Assembly: GCF_018687715.1 (NCBI RefSeq)
Contig: NC_056762.1
Coordinates: 14,490,364 to 14,554,363 of the forward strand
Length of the DNA: 64,000 nucleotides
Origin: Carya illinoinensis
Lineage: Eukaryota; Streptophyta; Magnoliopsida; Fagales; Juglandaceae
Reading direction: 5' to 3'
The position numbers were made by a program, and so were the translations under genes. Of this stretch, positions 34,309 to 45,371 are shown in pieces. Under the pieces are notes generated by a model, which had not been told where the DNA came from, ran no database searches, and was given only the letters and a program-made list of their open reading frames with translations. The first letter of the stretch is position 1. Each line of letters opens with the position of its first letter.

Positions 34309-35450
34309 GACTTATGCACCTTTGGCTACCAGTTCATGGCATAAAGTTCCCTAAGATGTCAATGAGCTTATTAGAAAGCATTGTTTGGTAATTATTTAAT
34401 TTATTTTATATCAAATTATTTAACACAATTTGCAAAATATAGAATGTTATATTAATTTGTTCATGAGTCTTATTTTTTCAAGGAAGACTTTGAACTAAAT
34501 TTTGGTCGGAGTGAGGAGCACAAGATTGTTGATGAGCTTATGTGTAACACATTCCGGAAATATAAGGTTATATGTCATGAGCATTACAATTAGTTTGAGA
34601 ACAATGAGGATGCATGTCAAAATCCTTTACAGGATGTCCGACCTTCAGATTGGGAGAACCTATGTGATATATTTGAGGATCCTGCATTTAAGGTAAATAA
34701 ATAACTTGTTTTATATGTTATGGTTTATAATTTCTCTTGCTAATTTTTACAACTTCTATGCAGGAGCGAGGTTCTATAAACAAAACAAATAGAAGCCATC
34801 TGAAGATTCATCATCATGCAGGCTCAAGATCTTTCCATCGCCTCTCTAAGAAGTTGGTAAGTTTATTGTGTGTTATATTCTAATGACTTTAGATTTTTAA
34901 AATATTTATCTTGTAGCAAGACTTAGATAGCAATTACGATCTAGCAAAATTATATGCCGCATCACATACTAATCGTAATGGAGAGTAGACTCATTCGGAT
35001 GCTCGTGAAAATTATGTAAGTATTATTATTTGTTTTAATTAAACTTATTTATATTTTTGTTTTATTTATCTATTTTTATTAAACTTATGTCTAGGAAAAA
35101 ATGGTTGCTATGCGTGCTCAATCTGCAACTGATCAAAATTCCATAATAAGTGATGTGGAAATTTTTACGAAGGTTCTGGATCCACATTCAAGCTATTAGA
35201 GTGGTTTGGGTTGTTGCATCAAGCTTCTAATTCATGCTCATCGTCAAGAGATGTTGATGCTTCTAAAGTATTAGAGGAAGCGAGGTCAGAGATCGAGGAA
35301 TTGAAAACATACCAACATGAGTTAGTGGCCCAATGAGCTGACTTGGAGACGCCAATGAAACAACATGAAGAGTATCAAGTGCAGTTTAGGAGAGAAATGC
35401 AACTACAAATGCATATGCTTATGCAAGAACTCAAGCTTCCAAGCAACTAA
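34309..35450 (+). pseudogene. Ptta/En/Spm transposase-type gene (PF03004-like), spliced and broken
   Basis: Exons with good splice borders can be read at about 34309-34390, 34483-34692, 34764-34856, 34917-35015 and 35095-35450. They encode EDFELNFGRSEEHKIVDEL, SDWENLCDIFEDPAFK, ERGSINKTNRSHLKIHHHAG, SRSFHRLSKKL and NYDLAKLYAASHTN, the usual core of the plant Ptta/En/Spm transposase family. A helical C-terminus ends QELKLPSN. Stops occur in exon 1 (after VP), in exon 2 (after EHYN), in exon 4 (NGE-stop) and in exon 5 (after SSY). The gene is dead, but its family is clear. In CACTA elements such proteins bind the subterminal repeats. Confidence 0.8.
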
Positions 35451-36040
35451 TTTAATTGATAGATAATATTTTTAACAGTTATCTTTTGTATTAATTATGA
35501 TAACATTGTGACACTTTTATTTAGTTTGTTTGCATTTATGAGACTACTAATTATATTTGATAAACATGTGTACTAATGTATTTTAAGTTGTTATTTATGT
35601 GATTTCTCTTTTTTAATATTAATGGCTTCAAAAAAATATTAAAAGGTCTGAACGGTTATATAACGTTCAAACACCAATCAACAAAAGCATTCGAAAAAAC
35701 ATTTGAACGCTTCATCACCGTTCGAAGACTCTGCTAAGCGTTTGAATGTTTATTGAATATCCCATGCAAAATTGATGTTCAAATGGTAAACTACATCAAC
35801 TATTAATGTTCGAAGGACGAATGCCGTTCGAACTGAAATTTTAAACTTAACGTACATTCATTCGAACCGGGAATCAACCCGACTTCGTACAAAAGTGATA
35901 AGTTCATCATTCGATTGCTAATTTGAGACGAAATAAAATCAACCCAAAATTTTTTTTGGGACAGTGATTTGGGATGATTTTGTGACCTTTTTTTCTTCAT
36001 CTTAAAAAATGCTTTGGGATGAAACAGTCTCTTTTTGGGA

Positions 36041-36660
36041 CATCTCTCTGGGTATATTTAGCAAATGCACATCTTCACTATTGAAACGCTGATGTGAGTC
36101 TCTCGCAAAAGTTACTTCTAATAGTCCTAATAGTCTTAGAATATTAAAAGCAAAGGTCATGCTCACATGAAGTAAATGGCTGACCTCATGTGTGTGTATA
36201 TATATATTATGAAATACAACTCACTATCGTCAACATACATATATTTGCTAGCGCCACTTGAAAGCCCGACTGAACATACGTTGTTAGAACAAAGGTTAGC
36301 ACTTTTTATTCACCTTAATCAAAACTAAATTAGATATCCCCCTCTATTCTAGGGATGCAGGAATGTTATAGGATGTTATCAATTTCAAGCTGTGAGAAAT
36401 AGTTTCATTTTCCTGAGGTATATTTAACAGTTACACTATCCTGAATAACATGACTCCATATTATATTGTTAGCATTTGCACATTTCAATCTTTCTATAAA
36501 TCAAAGAGTTGTTTTTATAAACTTCTTAGTGACTGTCACATATAAAGTTGCACAAGGATTTGGGGACAAGAAAAAGAAAGAGTGACCTTACAAATTGCAA
36601 CAAAAAGAAAAAGAAAGGAAACAAATAGGCCATCATGTTGTCACATATAAATAAAGTTAC
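36041..36660. repeat. Unit 1 right part, homologous to 38150-38309 plus 49046-49550
   Basis: Shared text runs from gcacatcttcact to the end word catatataaataaa, including the TG/TA run and cttgaaagcccgact. This copy keeps the empty site of the LINE (aaatggctgacctcatgtg at 36176-36195). Confidence 0.9.
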
Positions 36661-38309
36661 CTGATGGTGACCGTAGCACAATTCACGTTGAAACTACGTT
36701 GTCTGTAGACTCGTTCTCAATACATTGTTAATAACATAACATAATATCGTAAAAATCATAACATGTATACCCACCAACATTATCGTAACATATGACTTAG
36801 CTCCGGCGTCCTTTAAACAAAAGCCATTCAAAGCCCATTGACTGTTCTTCATCAACCAAAAGGTTATCACTCCATATTTTATCACTCCAAAGTGGACAAA
36901 GGAGTTCCTATAACAACCTCGGCCCAAACATAGGATGGGATGCTACGTTTCAACCTGCTTTATATTTTTTTCCCCCAACAAATAATAATTTATAATAGAA
37001 CCTGTAACACGAACTAAATTTTTTTGGAAGAAGGAACCTTCCCCATTCTATCATATATCAAAATTTCAAAAACAACCTGTTTATAAAAAATACGGGACGG
37101 TCCCATTAATTACAAGTCTAAGAATAGTAATCATCTCATGGGTACAAGCATCTACCTGGTCCACAAAGATTAAGTGTATCAAAATACATATCTCGACACA
37201 GTATTAACACCCCGACACAATATATTAAATAGGAATTAAAGATGAATAATTTTATTCGGCCTAAATTGAATTTAATGGGCCATATTAGACAAACCCACAA
37301 GCAATTAGTTTATTGAAGTCGCCTAGAAATTTTAATTAGGCCAATAGCTAGGCCCAGAAGTTTATTTGAAGGCCTGCTAAGATGTAGTGGGTGATTTAAT
37401 ATCACATGATCGTCTACAACTGCAAATGTCAATTCAATTACTACTTAGTTAAATCACGAAATGTGATAACTAGTGCAGTAATTCAATTAAATCACTAGCA
37501 AACAAAGGGATAAATCTGCAAATATGAAAGTGATTACTGCTTAAGTCTAGGATTCTTCATCTATCTCTGGCATCTATATTTTCCAATCTACTTTATTTTG
37601 ATCGCCTCTTCCAGTCAGAAGTATTCTACAAATGAAACTTTGACTTTTTGACCCAATACTCAATCGTAAAGATTTTATATCAAATTAGTTAACACAATTT
37701 GCAAAATATAGAATGTTATATTAATTTGTTCATGACTCTTATTTTTTCAAGGAAGACTTTGAACTAAATTTTGGTTTGGGGGTGGGGGGGGGGGGGGGGG
37801 GGGGGGGGGGGAGGAGCACAATTGGGTTATGTCTAGTTTTCACATTAATAAAATGCTTCTTTGTTGAGAAAAGAAAATAGTGCGGGATTCAGCATAATTG
37901 CACTGCATAGTCTAGCTTTATTTTTTTATTATTTATTATTTATTTTTTGCTTTCGTTCAACCTTGGTTTAAATTTCTGGGGGTCAAAGAAACAGTTTCTG
38001 GGGCATCAATGGGATCGTCCTTGCAAAGTTCTTGTAAATTTTCTTTTCGAAAGCCGTTTTTCATTTGCTCATGGTGGAGACGTTTTAAAGTTATTCAAAC
38101 TATATATAGGAAAAATCTGGCGTAACTCATTCATTGGCTAGCAGACATCTATCTGGTATATTTAGCACATGCACATCTTCACTTACAAGTTATAAATCAG
38201 GACGTTACTATTCAAACGCTGATGTGAATCTCTTGCAAAAGTTACTTCTAATAGTCTTAGAATATTAAAAACAAGAGGTCATGCTCATATGAAGTAAATG
38301 GGTGACCTC
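36661..38309. repeat. Tandem unit 2, left part
   Basis: It starts ctgatggtgaccgtagc and is homologous to the pieces of unit 1. The neprosin exon remnants seen in unit 1 are missing here (join near 37470-37500). The copy carries the filler insertion at 37632-37821. It keeps about 150 bp of host sequence (37992-38140) that the CACTA-linked deletion removed from unit 1. Confidence 0.88.
37632..37821. other. Filler insertion with a CACTA-derived piece and a 28-G run
   Basis: Compared with unit 1, about 190 bp lies between ttctacaa and attgggttatg. Bases 37672-37822 copy 34403-34523 of the CACTA transposase gene, spanning its intron 1/exon 2 border, so the source was genomic DNA. Where the source reads ggtcggagtgagg, the copy has ggtttgggggt followed by 28 consecutive G (37784-37811). 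The first 40 bases come from an unknown source. Confidence 0.85.
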
Positions 38310-38421
38310 CAAGAAAAAAGAAGTGAAAAAGAAAAGCAAGAAACCTCCAAGAAAAGCAAGAAAGCAATCTCCACTTCTTCGCTTTTAACTTTTCTCAATC
38401 GTGCGTGCCTAGGGTGGTCGC

Positions 38422-38560
38422 ATGGCCTCTAATTCGGTGGCCCCACCGGGCCCTTTCGGCGCTAGCGGGTCACCGTCTATTCACTGCTATAGTGCTATAG
38501 TCGTGGAACCCCCGATTCCTCTCCCTGAGGTGGATATCGATATGCGAAGGCCTGCGTTTG
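38422..38560 (+). pseudogene. LINE ORF1, N-terminal part before the gypsy insertion
   Basis: The ATG at 38422 opens MASNSVAPPGPFGASG and runs in frame to the duplication gtttg at 38556-38560. Joined to 44086 across the insertion it continues as PAFEGDMYFTFSKDEIE, so the gypsy element landed inside an open ORF1. Confidence 0.7.
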
Positions 38561-39083
38561 TGTTACGGGTGCTTGGGGGCAGGCCTTGAGAGGAGGAAGG
38601 TGATGAGTGGTCTGTGGAGAAGTTGTGTGACAGATGCAGGAGCGTATCGGATTGCAGAAGAGAATAACGGCCTTAACAACCTTGAAGATGTGAGAAGATG
38701 GAGGAATACGACGTGCAGTCTAGGCTAAGTAATTCTTTTAATAAAACGGTGCGTTTAGCTTTAGTGAGGAATGCTGTAAGTAGCTTTGTAAGTGTATGGG
38801 TTCGTTTTATGTTTTACTTCCTGCGTTTTAGTCCATTAGCTATACGGTGAGTTTTAATTCTTAGAATTCAGTTTCATGCTTCTGCAACTATAAAAGCAGT
38901 AGCCATCTCCGTGTAATGCATCGAGAGTTTGAGTTCTGAAGTTAGTGAATTGGAGGTTGAGAGCTCCTCGAAAGTTCTCTGTCAAGATTCAAGAATGGAA
39001 TCTTGCAATTGATCATTGAATCTTGTTCTAGTTGTTTGCATTTAGGGAAGTGAGGTTCTGTTCTTGGTATCAAGAACCTTACA
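38561..39083 (+). repeat. 5' LTR of the chromovirus
   Basis: 523 bp, starts TGTTACGGGTGCTTGG and ends AAGAACCTTACA. A TATA box (TATAAAAG) sits at 38889-38896. Compared with the 3' LTR, G occurs instead of A at 38649, 38753 and 38938. Confidence 0.97.
38889..38896 (+). promoter_or_regulatory. TATA box in the 5' LTR
   Basis: TATAAAAG in a plant-like context (caacTATAAAAGcag), about 195 bp before the LTR end. The same word is at 43886-43893 in the 3' LTR. Confidence 0.7.
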
Positions 39084-39085
39084 AG

Positions 39086-39097
39086 TGGTATCAGCAG
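39086..39097 (+). other. Primer binding site (initiator Met tRNA)
   Basis: TGGTATCAG begins two bases after the 5' LTR. It matches the first nine bases of the usual plant initiator-Met site and then diverges (CAG instead of AGC). Confidence 0.75.
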
Positions 39098-39124
39098 TGG
39101 GCGATCCTTGGAGAAGAGGTTCTG

Positions 39125-42100
39125 ATGGCAGAAGGTACACGTGCAGCGATGAAAGAAGTATCTCAGAAGCAACAATATCTGATTCAGAAGCAAGTGGAAG
39201 GTCATCAGCAGGCAATTGCTGGTATAACAGAGAGGTTAGATCACTTTGCGAATGTTTTGAGTTCCTTGGTTGAATCTATAAATGTTAATTCATTTAGAGA
39301 TCGTGAGGTATCTACTGAGCCTAGAAATCATGAGGAGCGGACTGTGTTTCAAAGAAGTGTTAGGTTGGACTTTCCACAATTCAGTGGAAATGATCCTTCG
39401 GGTTGGGTTTTTAAAGCAAATCAATACTTTGATTGCTTTCAAATACCTTTCCATCAAAAGTTGATGGTAGCCTCACACCATATGCAAGGAGATGCATTGG
39501 TGTGGTATCAAAATGCATTGGACTCAGGGCAGTTTAATTCATGGGAATCATTGGTGGTTGCCTTGCAAGGGAGATTTGGACCATCAATGTTTGATGACCC
39601 AATGGAGGCTTTGACTAGGCTGAAGCAAACTACTTCAATTAGTTTGTACACTTCACAATTTGAAGCCTTGGCAAATAGGCTCAAAGGTTTATCTGAAAGA
39701 CATAAGATGAGCTATTTTATTAGTGGGTTGAAGGATGAGATTCGTATACCTGTGAAGATGTTCAATCCATTAAATCTTGGAGCTGCCTTTGGTTTAGCTA
39801 AATTGCAGGAGGAGTATGTGTTGTCTTCAAGGAAGTCTTGGAGGCAAACTAGTCATTTTGCTGATAAGTGGCCAGTTTACAGTGAAAGATCTGTAGATTC
39901 GTCGAGTAAAGGCCAGAAGGGTTTGTTTCCATTAAGAAAAGTCAGCCCTGAGGAGATGGATGAAAAGAGAAAAAAGGGGCTATGTTTCCATTGTTCTGAG
40001 AAATGGAATCATAATCATGTGTGTAAGAGTTCTCGGGTGTATTTTTTACATGGTGATCCTTGTGAGAGTCAAGAAGTCATTAAGAGTGTAGAGGAACTTG
40101 AGGCACAGTTACTGCCTGAACAGCAAAATGTGTTGAAGGAAGGGTCAGAAGAACTTGAAGTTTCCATTCATGCCATTTCTGGTTGTATTAACAGTAATGC
40201 CATGAAGTTGTTGGGCAAAATTGGTTCATATTCTTGTGAAATTCTTGTGGATTCAGGAAGTACACACAATTTCTTGGATCCATTGGTAGTTAAAGCAGCA
40301 AAGTTGAAAGTGATGGAAGATAGAAATCTTCAAGTTAAGGTAGCTAATGGTACTAAAATTGTTACTCAAGGAAGATGTGAGGAAACAATAAGGGTACAGG
40401 GGACTAAATTTTTGGTTCCTTTTCATGTATTGACATTGGGGGGTTGTGACATAGTGCTGGGGGTCCAATGGCTTCGAACCTTGGGTCCTATTCAATGGGA
40501 TTTTAATAATATGTCCATGCAGTTTGAAGTTGCTGGTAAGAAATTACTTCTACAAGGGCTGCTGTCTGAAAAAGTCCAAGTAGAACCTGCAGTAAAAATG
40601 TTGAAGTCTTCCTTTGTGAGACAAGAGGGATGGTTGTTACAATTGGTAGCCATTGATGAAAAACAAGCTAAAGCTGAAGTTTTACCAGAAGTTGAGGAAG
40701 TGTTGCAACAGTTTCAAACTGTTTTTGAGGAACCAATGGGTTTACCTCCTAATCGAGCTTGTGATCACCAGATTGTATTAAAGGAAGGCACTACTCCAGT
40801 TTCAGTAAGACCATATAGGTATGCTCATTACCAAAAGACTGAAATTGAGAAGATTGTGCAGGATTTATTGAGTAATGGAGTGATTCGACCAAGCCAAAGC
40901 CCTTTTTCATCACCTGTCCTTTTGGTTAAAAAGGCTGATGGCACTTGGCGAATGTGCATTGACTATAGGGCCCTCAATCAAGAAACTGTCAAGGATAAGT
41001 TTCCCATCCCTGTGATCGATGAACTCCTGGATGAATTGCATGGTGCAAGATATTTTTCTAAGCTTGATTTGAGGTCAGGCTATCATCAAATCAGGGTCAG
41101 GGAAGAAGACATTTCTAAGACTGCATTTAGAATTCATGAAGGCCACTATGAGTTCTTGGTAATGCCTTTTGGGCTTACCAATGCACCTGCCACATTTCAA
41201 GGGTTAATGAATCATGTTTTTAAACCCTTTCTTAGAAAATTTGTCCTTGTCTTTTTTGATGATATCTTGATATATAGTCAAGATTTAAAGGAGCATTTGG
41301 TGCATTTACAAACAGTTCTATCTGTTTTGCAACAGAATACCTTATTTGCCAAGAAGTCTAAATGTAGATTTGGGGCTGTTGAAGTAGACTACTTAGGCCA
41401 TATCATCTCGGGAGATGGAGTCAAAGCAGACCCTACAAAGATTTCAGCAATGGTGGAATGGCCTACTCCTAAAACAGTGAAGGCTTTAAGGGGTTTTTTG
41501 GGCCTAACTGGCTACTACAGAAAATTCGTAAGAAATTATGGCTCAATAGCTGCACCATTAACAGATTTGTTGAAGAAGAATGCTTTTCAGTGGTCTTTGG
41601 AAGCTGAGGAAGCCTTTAAAATGTTGAAGGAAGCTGTATCTAGTCCACCAGTGTTAAAGCTGCCAGATTTTAACAAGGAATTTACTATAGAGTGTGATGC
41701 ATCAGGAGTGGGATTAGGTGCTGTGCTAATGCAGAATAATCAGCCTATAGCTTTCTTTAGTAAAGTTTTAAAAGGGAAGGCACTATTACTTTCCACATAT
41801 GAGAAGGAATTCTTGGCAATTGTATGTGCAGTGGGGAAGTGGAGGCCTTATTTGCTTGGGCAAACTTTTAAGATCAAAACTGATCAGCAAGCTTTAAAGT
41901 ATTTGCTTGAACAGAAGATAGCTACTGAAGCTCAACAGAAATGGATTACAAAGCTCATGGGTTATGACTTTCGAGTGGAATATAAGAAAGGGAGAGATAA
42001 CAAGGTGGCTAATGCACTTTCTAGGAAAATGGAGGAAGATTCAGCAACTCTAGCCTTGATTTCTTTTCCCACTCCAGTTTGGTTGACAGAATTGAAAGAA

Positions 42101-43513
42101 AGTTATGTTCACTCTGTGGAAATTTCTGACATGATAAAAGCTTTGCAACATGGTACACAGGTTCCTAAGGAATTTACCTTACAGCAGGGATTATTGCTCA
42201 GAAAAGGGAAGATTGTAATTGTGCCTGGATCTTCTTTTCAGAGAAAGATATTACAGTTTATTCACCACAGTCCTGAAGCAGGCCACTTGGGTTACCATAA
42301 AACATTACAAAAAGAAAGGTCAGAATTTTTTTGGCCTAAAATGAGAAGGGATGTTAAGCAGTTAGTAAAGGAGTGTCAGGTTTGCCAAGTTAATAAGACA
42401 GAGACTGTGCTTCCAGCTGGGTTACTTCAGCCCTTGCCCATTCCTCAAGATCCTTGGCTTGACATTGCTATGGATTTCATTGAGGGATTACCTTCTTCCA
42501 GTAACATGACAGTTATTTTCACTGTGGTTGATCGATTAACTAAGTTTGGCCATTTTTTTCCATTAGCTCATCCATATACAGCTTCTAAAGTGGCAGATGT
42601 TTTCTTTTCTGGAGTGTTTAAGCTTCATGGACTGCCTAAGACCATAGTGTCTGATCGTGATGTGGTTTTTACAAGTTCATTTTGGAAAGAACTCTTTAGG
42701 TTGCAAGGAACAACTTTGGCAATGAGCTCAGCTTACCATCCACAGTCTGATGGTCAAGCAGAGGCTTTGAATAAAGCTGTTGAGGCTTATTTGAGAGCTT
42801 ATTGTAGCTCCAAACCCAAGAGTTGGTCTTCATGGTTACCTATGGCAGAATGGTGCTATAATACTACTGTGCATTCTTCAACTGGGCTGTCACCATTTCA
42901 TGCTTTGTATGGCAGACCCCCTCCAAGACTGTTGACTTATGTGGCTGGCACCACGGCCAATGTTGCTGTAGATCATCATTTGAAGAACAGAGAGCAGATT
43001 CTAAGCTTGTTGAAAGAAAATTTAAAAAAGGTCCAGGATAGAATGAAGATTTATGCAGATCACAAAAGGTCTGAAAGAATTTTTCAAGAAGGAGATTGGG
43101 TTTATCTTAAGTTGCAACCCTATAGATAGAAATCAATTTCCATGAGACATAATATGAAGCTTGCTCCGAGGTATTATGGTCCCTTTCAAGTACTTCATAA
43201 GATTGGCACAGTTGCTTATAAGTTGAGTTTGCCATCATCATCAAGAATCCATCCTGTTTTCCATGTCTCATGCCTCAAGAAAAAAATAGGAGATCAGATT
43301 TCTCCCTTATCTACTCTTCCACCAGTTGATAGTGAGGGATGTATTCAACCTGAGCCTGAACAAATTCTGGACAAAAGAATGAAGAAGGTCAGAAATTTTG
43401 CTGCCACTGAAGTCTTGGTGAAATGGGTAGGAGCTGGCATGGAAGATAACACATGGGAATTATTGTATAAATTGAAGTCTTTGTATCCTCATTTAATAGG
43501 CACAGTTTTATGA
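39125..43513 (+). pseudogene. Chromovirus gag-pol with one in-frame stop
   Basis: I take the ATG at 39125 (MAEGTRAAMKEVS) as the start because the upstream in-frame codons overlap the LTR and primer site. Residues count from it. Domains in order: gag with FPQFSGNDPSGWVFKA near 80; CCHC knuckle from residue 287 (CFHCSEKWNHNHVC); protease DSG at 376; RT with YRALN near 613 and FDDILIY near 711; RNase H Asp at 858 (ECDAS); integrase HHCC zinc site and DDE at 1117, 1177 and 1213 (spacing 59 and 35); and a C-terminal chromodomain (VLVKWVGAGMEDNTWE). The only break is TAG at 43127-43129 after LQPYR, where relatives usually have Gln, so a CAG to TAG change is likely. The frame runs on to 43513, leaving 1334 residues upstream and cutting off the chromodomain. 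Confidence 0.95.
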
Positions 43514-43543
43514 ACTGTACGGGTGCCTTGGGGGCAAGGCCTT

Positions 43544-43556
43544 GAAGAGGAAGGGA
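43544..43556 (+). other. Polypurine tract of the chromovirus
   Basis: GAAGAGGAAGGGA lies directly before the 3' LTR. The preceding 40 bases (gtacgggtgccttgggggcaaggcc) are themselves a diverged copy of the LTR start. Confidence 0.8.
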
Positions 43557-43557
43557 T

Positions 43558-44080
43558 TGTTACGGGTGCTTGGGGGCAGGCCTTGAGAGGAGGAAGGTGA
43601 TGAGTGGTCTGTGGAGAAGTTGTGTGACAGATGCAGGAGCGTATCAGATTGCAGAAGAGAATAACGGCCTTAACAACCTTGAAGATGTGAGAAGATGGAG
43701 GAATACGACGTGCAGTCTAGGCTAAGTAATTCTTTTAATAAAACGGTGCATTTAGCTTTAGTGAGGAATGCTGTAAGTAGCTTTGTAAGTGTATGGGTTC
43801 GTTTTATGTTTTACTTCCTGCGTTTTAGTCCATTAGCTATACGGTGAGTTTTAATTCTTAGAATTCAGTTTCATGCTTCTGCAACTATAAAAGCAGTAGC
43901 CATCTCCGTGTAATGCATCGAGAGTTTGAGTTCTAAAGTTAGTGAATTGGAGGTTGAGAGCTCCTCGAAAGTTCTCTGTCAAGATTCAAGAATGGAATCT
44001 TGCAATTGATCATTGAATCTTGTTCTAGTTGTTTGCATTTAGGGAAGTGAGGTTCTGTTCTTGGTATCAAGAACCTTACA
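43558..44080 (+). repeat. 3' LTR of the chromovirus
   Basis: 523 bp with the same ends as the 5' LTR. Three A-for-G differences are the only changes, at positions matching 38649, 38753 and 38938. The duplication gtttg follows. Confidence 0.97.
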
Positions 44081-44085
44081 GTTTG

Positions 44086-45351
44086 AGGGGGATATGTATT
44101 TTACCTTCTCTAAGGATGAAATCGAGTGTTCGGTTTCTCCTTTCCGTTACACGGTAGTCTTGAAATTGCTTCGCAAGACTGTCGCTGGATCATATTAGGA
44201 GATTTATCGAACAACGTTGGGGCTTGAACATTCAACCGGTCGTGGGTGGGATGAACCAATGAACGTGATGGTCCGAATGACCAATGAAGAAGATTTCTAT
44301 TCTGCCATTGCTAGGGAATTTTTTGATATTGAAGGTGTGCCTTATTGCATCTTTCACTGGTCGCCGGATTTTGTGGAAGACAGAGAACCTGTGATGGCTC
44401 CGGTGTGGCTATTCCTTCCAGGTTTGCCCCCTTAACTTTTACCATACTTCTACCTTGAAGATTCTCATGGGTGGGTTTGGGCAATTCTTGAAAATGGATA
44501 ATGCCACTGCTTGTATTTCTCGCCCTGAAGGGCCCGTTGTTCTGTTCAAATGGACATCTCTCAACCGGTGAGAAAGGGTTTCTAGATTGGGATTCTTGGA
44601 AAGGTGGGGAGTCGGTTTCAGGAGGTAGTCTTTGAAACCTTGCCTGCTTTTTGCCATAAATGTCATGTTCAAGGTCATTTGGTTTCCAACTGTAAGGCTG
44701 GTAAGAAACCTGTGCAAGAAGGGGATGAAGCCGTGAAACGCAAGGAGGCCAAACAAATCTGGCATTGAGCAGATCGAGTGGATCAAAATTAAGAGGATTT
44801 TGTGAGGAGTAGGGAGTTTTGTAGAGGGGAGATTTGTAGAGGATTCAGGATAGGCAGAAGATTAGCGTAAAATCGGGTGAAGTCTTGTATGGATCGACAG
44901 AGGGTATTGTTTTTAGTGATGCTGAAATGTTAACTGTGTTTCCGGACAGGACTAATCAGATTCAGGAAAGGCAGGGGAATGATCAGTTTAGTTTTATTCT
45001 TGAGTTGGAGGATAAAATTCAAGGGGCAATTTCTGAAGAGGGTGGTTCACCACGGGACGCTTAAATATTGTTAGTTGGTAATTTAAGGTCTCCTCATAGC
45101 TCCTTAAAGCTGGTTGATGAGGTTCTAGAATATGAATTGGGGTGTGTTGCCCAGCGTGTTATTGAGGAAATGGAGAGTGTGATGCAGGCAAATGCAAACT
45201 GTATAGCGTCTGATTCTGAGCTGCCGAAGGATAATGGAGAGAAGTTTTGTAGAGATTATGAGTCAGACTCAGATTTGGGAGAGCCTATTCCGGATTTGCT
45301 TAAATTAGAGAAAATAAATTTGGGGGTGATGCGGGGTGTCACCATGCGATA
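44086..45351 (+). pseudogene. LINE ORF1 remainder: DUF4283 and CCHC knuckle
   Basis: After the insertion come SKDEIECSVSPFRYTVVLK, then (shifted frame) LDHIRRFIEQRWGLN and the open block 44217-44435 (NVMVRMTNEEDFYSAIARE...VWLFLPGLPP), typical of DUF4283. A zinc knuckle, FCHKCHVQGHLVSNC, follows near 44648-44690, then an acidic tail (45068-45352) ending before an A run at 45352-45364. Frameshifts near 44185 and 44435 show decay. Confidence 0.8.
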
Positions 45352-45371
45352 AAAAAAAAAAAAGCGTGTTA

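Larger units (their letters stand above)
31528..36040. mobile_element. CACTA (En/Spm) DNA transposon, right end deleted
   Basis: The left terminus CACTACAACAGATTTTATC follows ggg and continues with TTTTGGGACGAAATAAAATTC-ATCCCAAAA. Related inverted motifs occur at 35925-36040 (gagacgaaataaaatcaaccCAAAA, tttgggatga, tttttgggac), but a terminal TGTTGTAGTG is absent. Compared with unit 2, host sequence equal to about 37992-38140 is missing, and the element joins at gggacatct/agacatct. The right terminus and adjacent host DNA were therefore deleted together. Two broken genes lie inside, in opposite orientations. Many ttcgaacg-type words cluster near both ends and internally, which fits transposase-binding subterminal repeats. 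Confidence 0.82.
17454..36660. repeat. Tandem unit 1 of a decayed neprosin-flank repeat, with nested insertions
   Basis: After removing the copia element (17511-24508), the LINE (24524-30239, counting one of its target-site duplication copies) and the CACTA element (31528-36040), the remaining pieces (17454-17510, 24509-24523, 30255-31527, 36041-36660) are collinear with 36661-38309 plus 49046-49550. The first shared words are ctg-tggtgaccgtagcacaa and the last cacatataaataaa. Unit 1 keeps a piece of neprosin exons 6 and 4 that is deleted from unit 2. Confidence 0.8.
38561..44080 (+). mobile_element. Young full-length Ty3/gypsy chromovirus, TSD gtttg
   Basis: The element has two 523-bp LTRs differing at only three positions, a primer binding site, one gag-pol frame, a polypurine tract and the perfect duplication gtttg (38556-38560, 44081-44085). 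The total length is 5520 bp. Gag-pol carries all expected domains and a C-terminal chromodomain, with a single in-frame stop near the end. Compact size, short LTRs and the initiator-Met site suggest the Reina lineage, which is an inference. It lies in ORF1 of the LINE in the same orientation. Confidence 0.97.

Noticed and set aside
39032..39124. Upstream start for the chromovirus gag-pol frame
   Set aside because: The extra 31 codons lie over the LTR end and primer binding site, so the ATG at 39125 is the sensible start.
38942..39205. Minus-strand ORF over the 5' LTR and gag start
   Set aside because: Antisense shadow of the chromovirus; no motif and no support.
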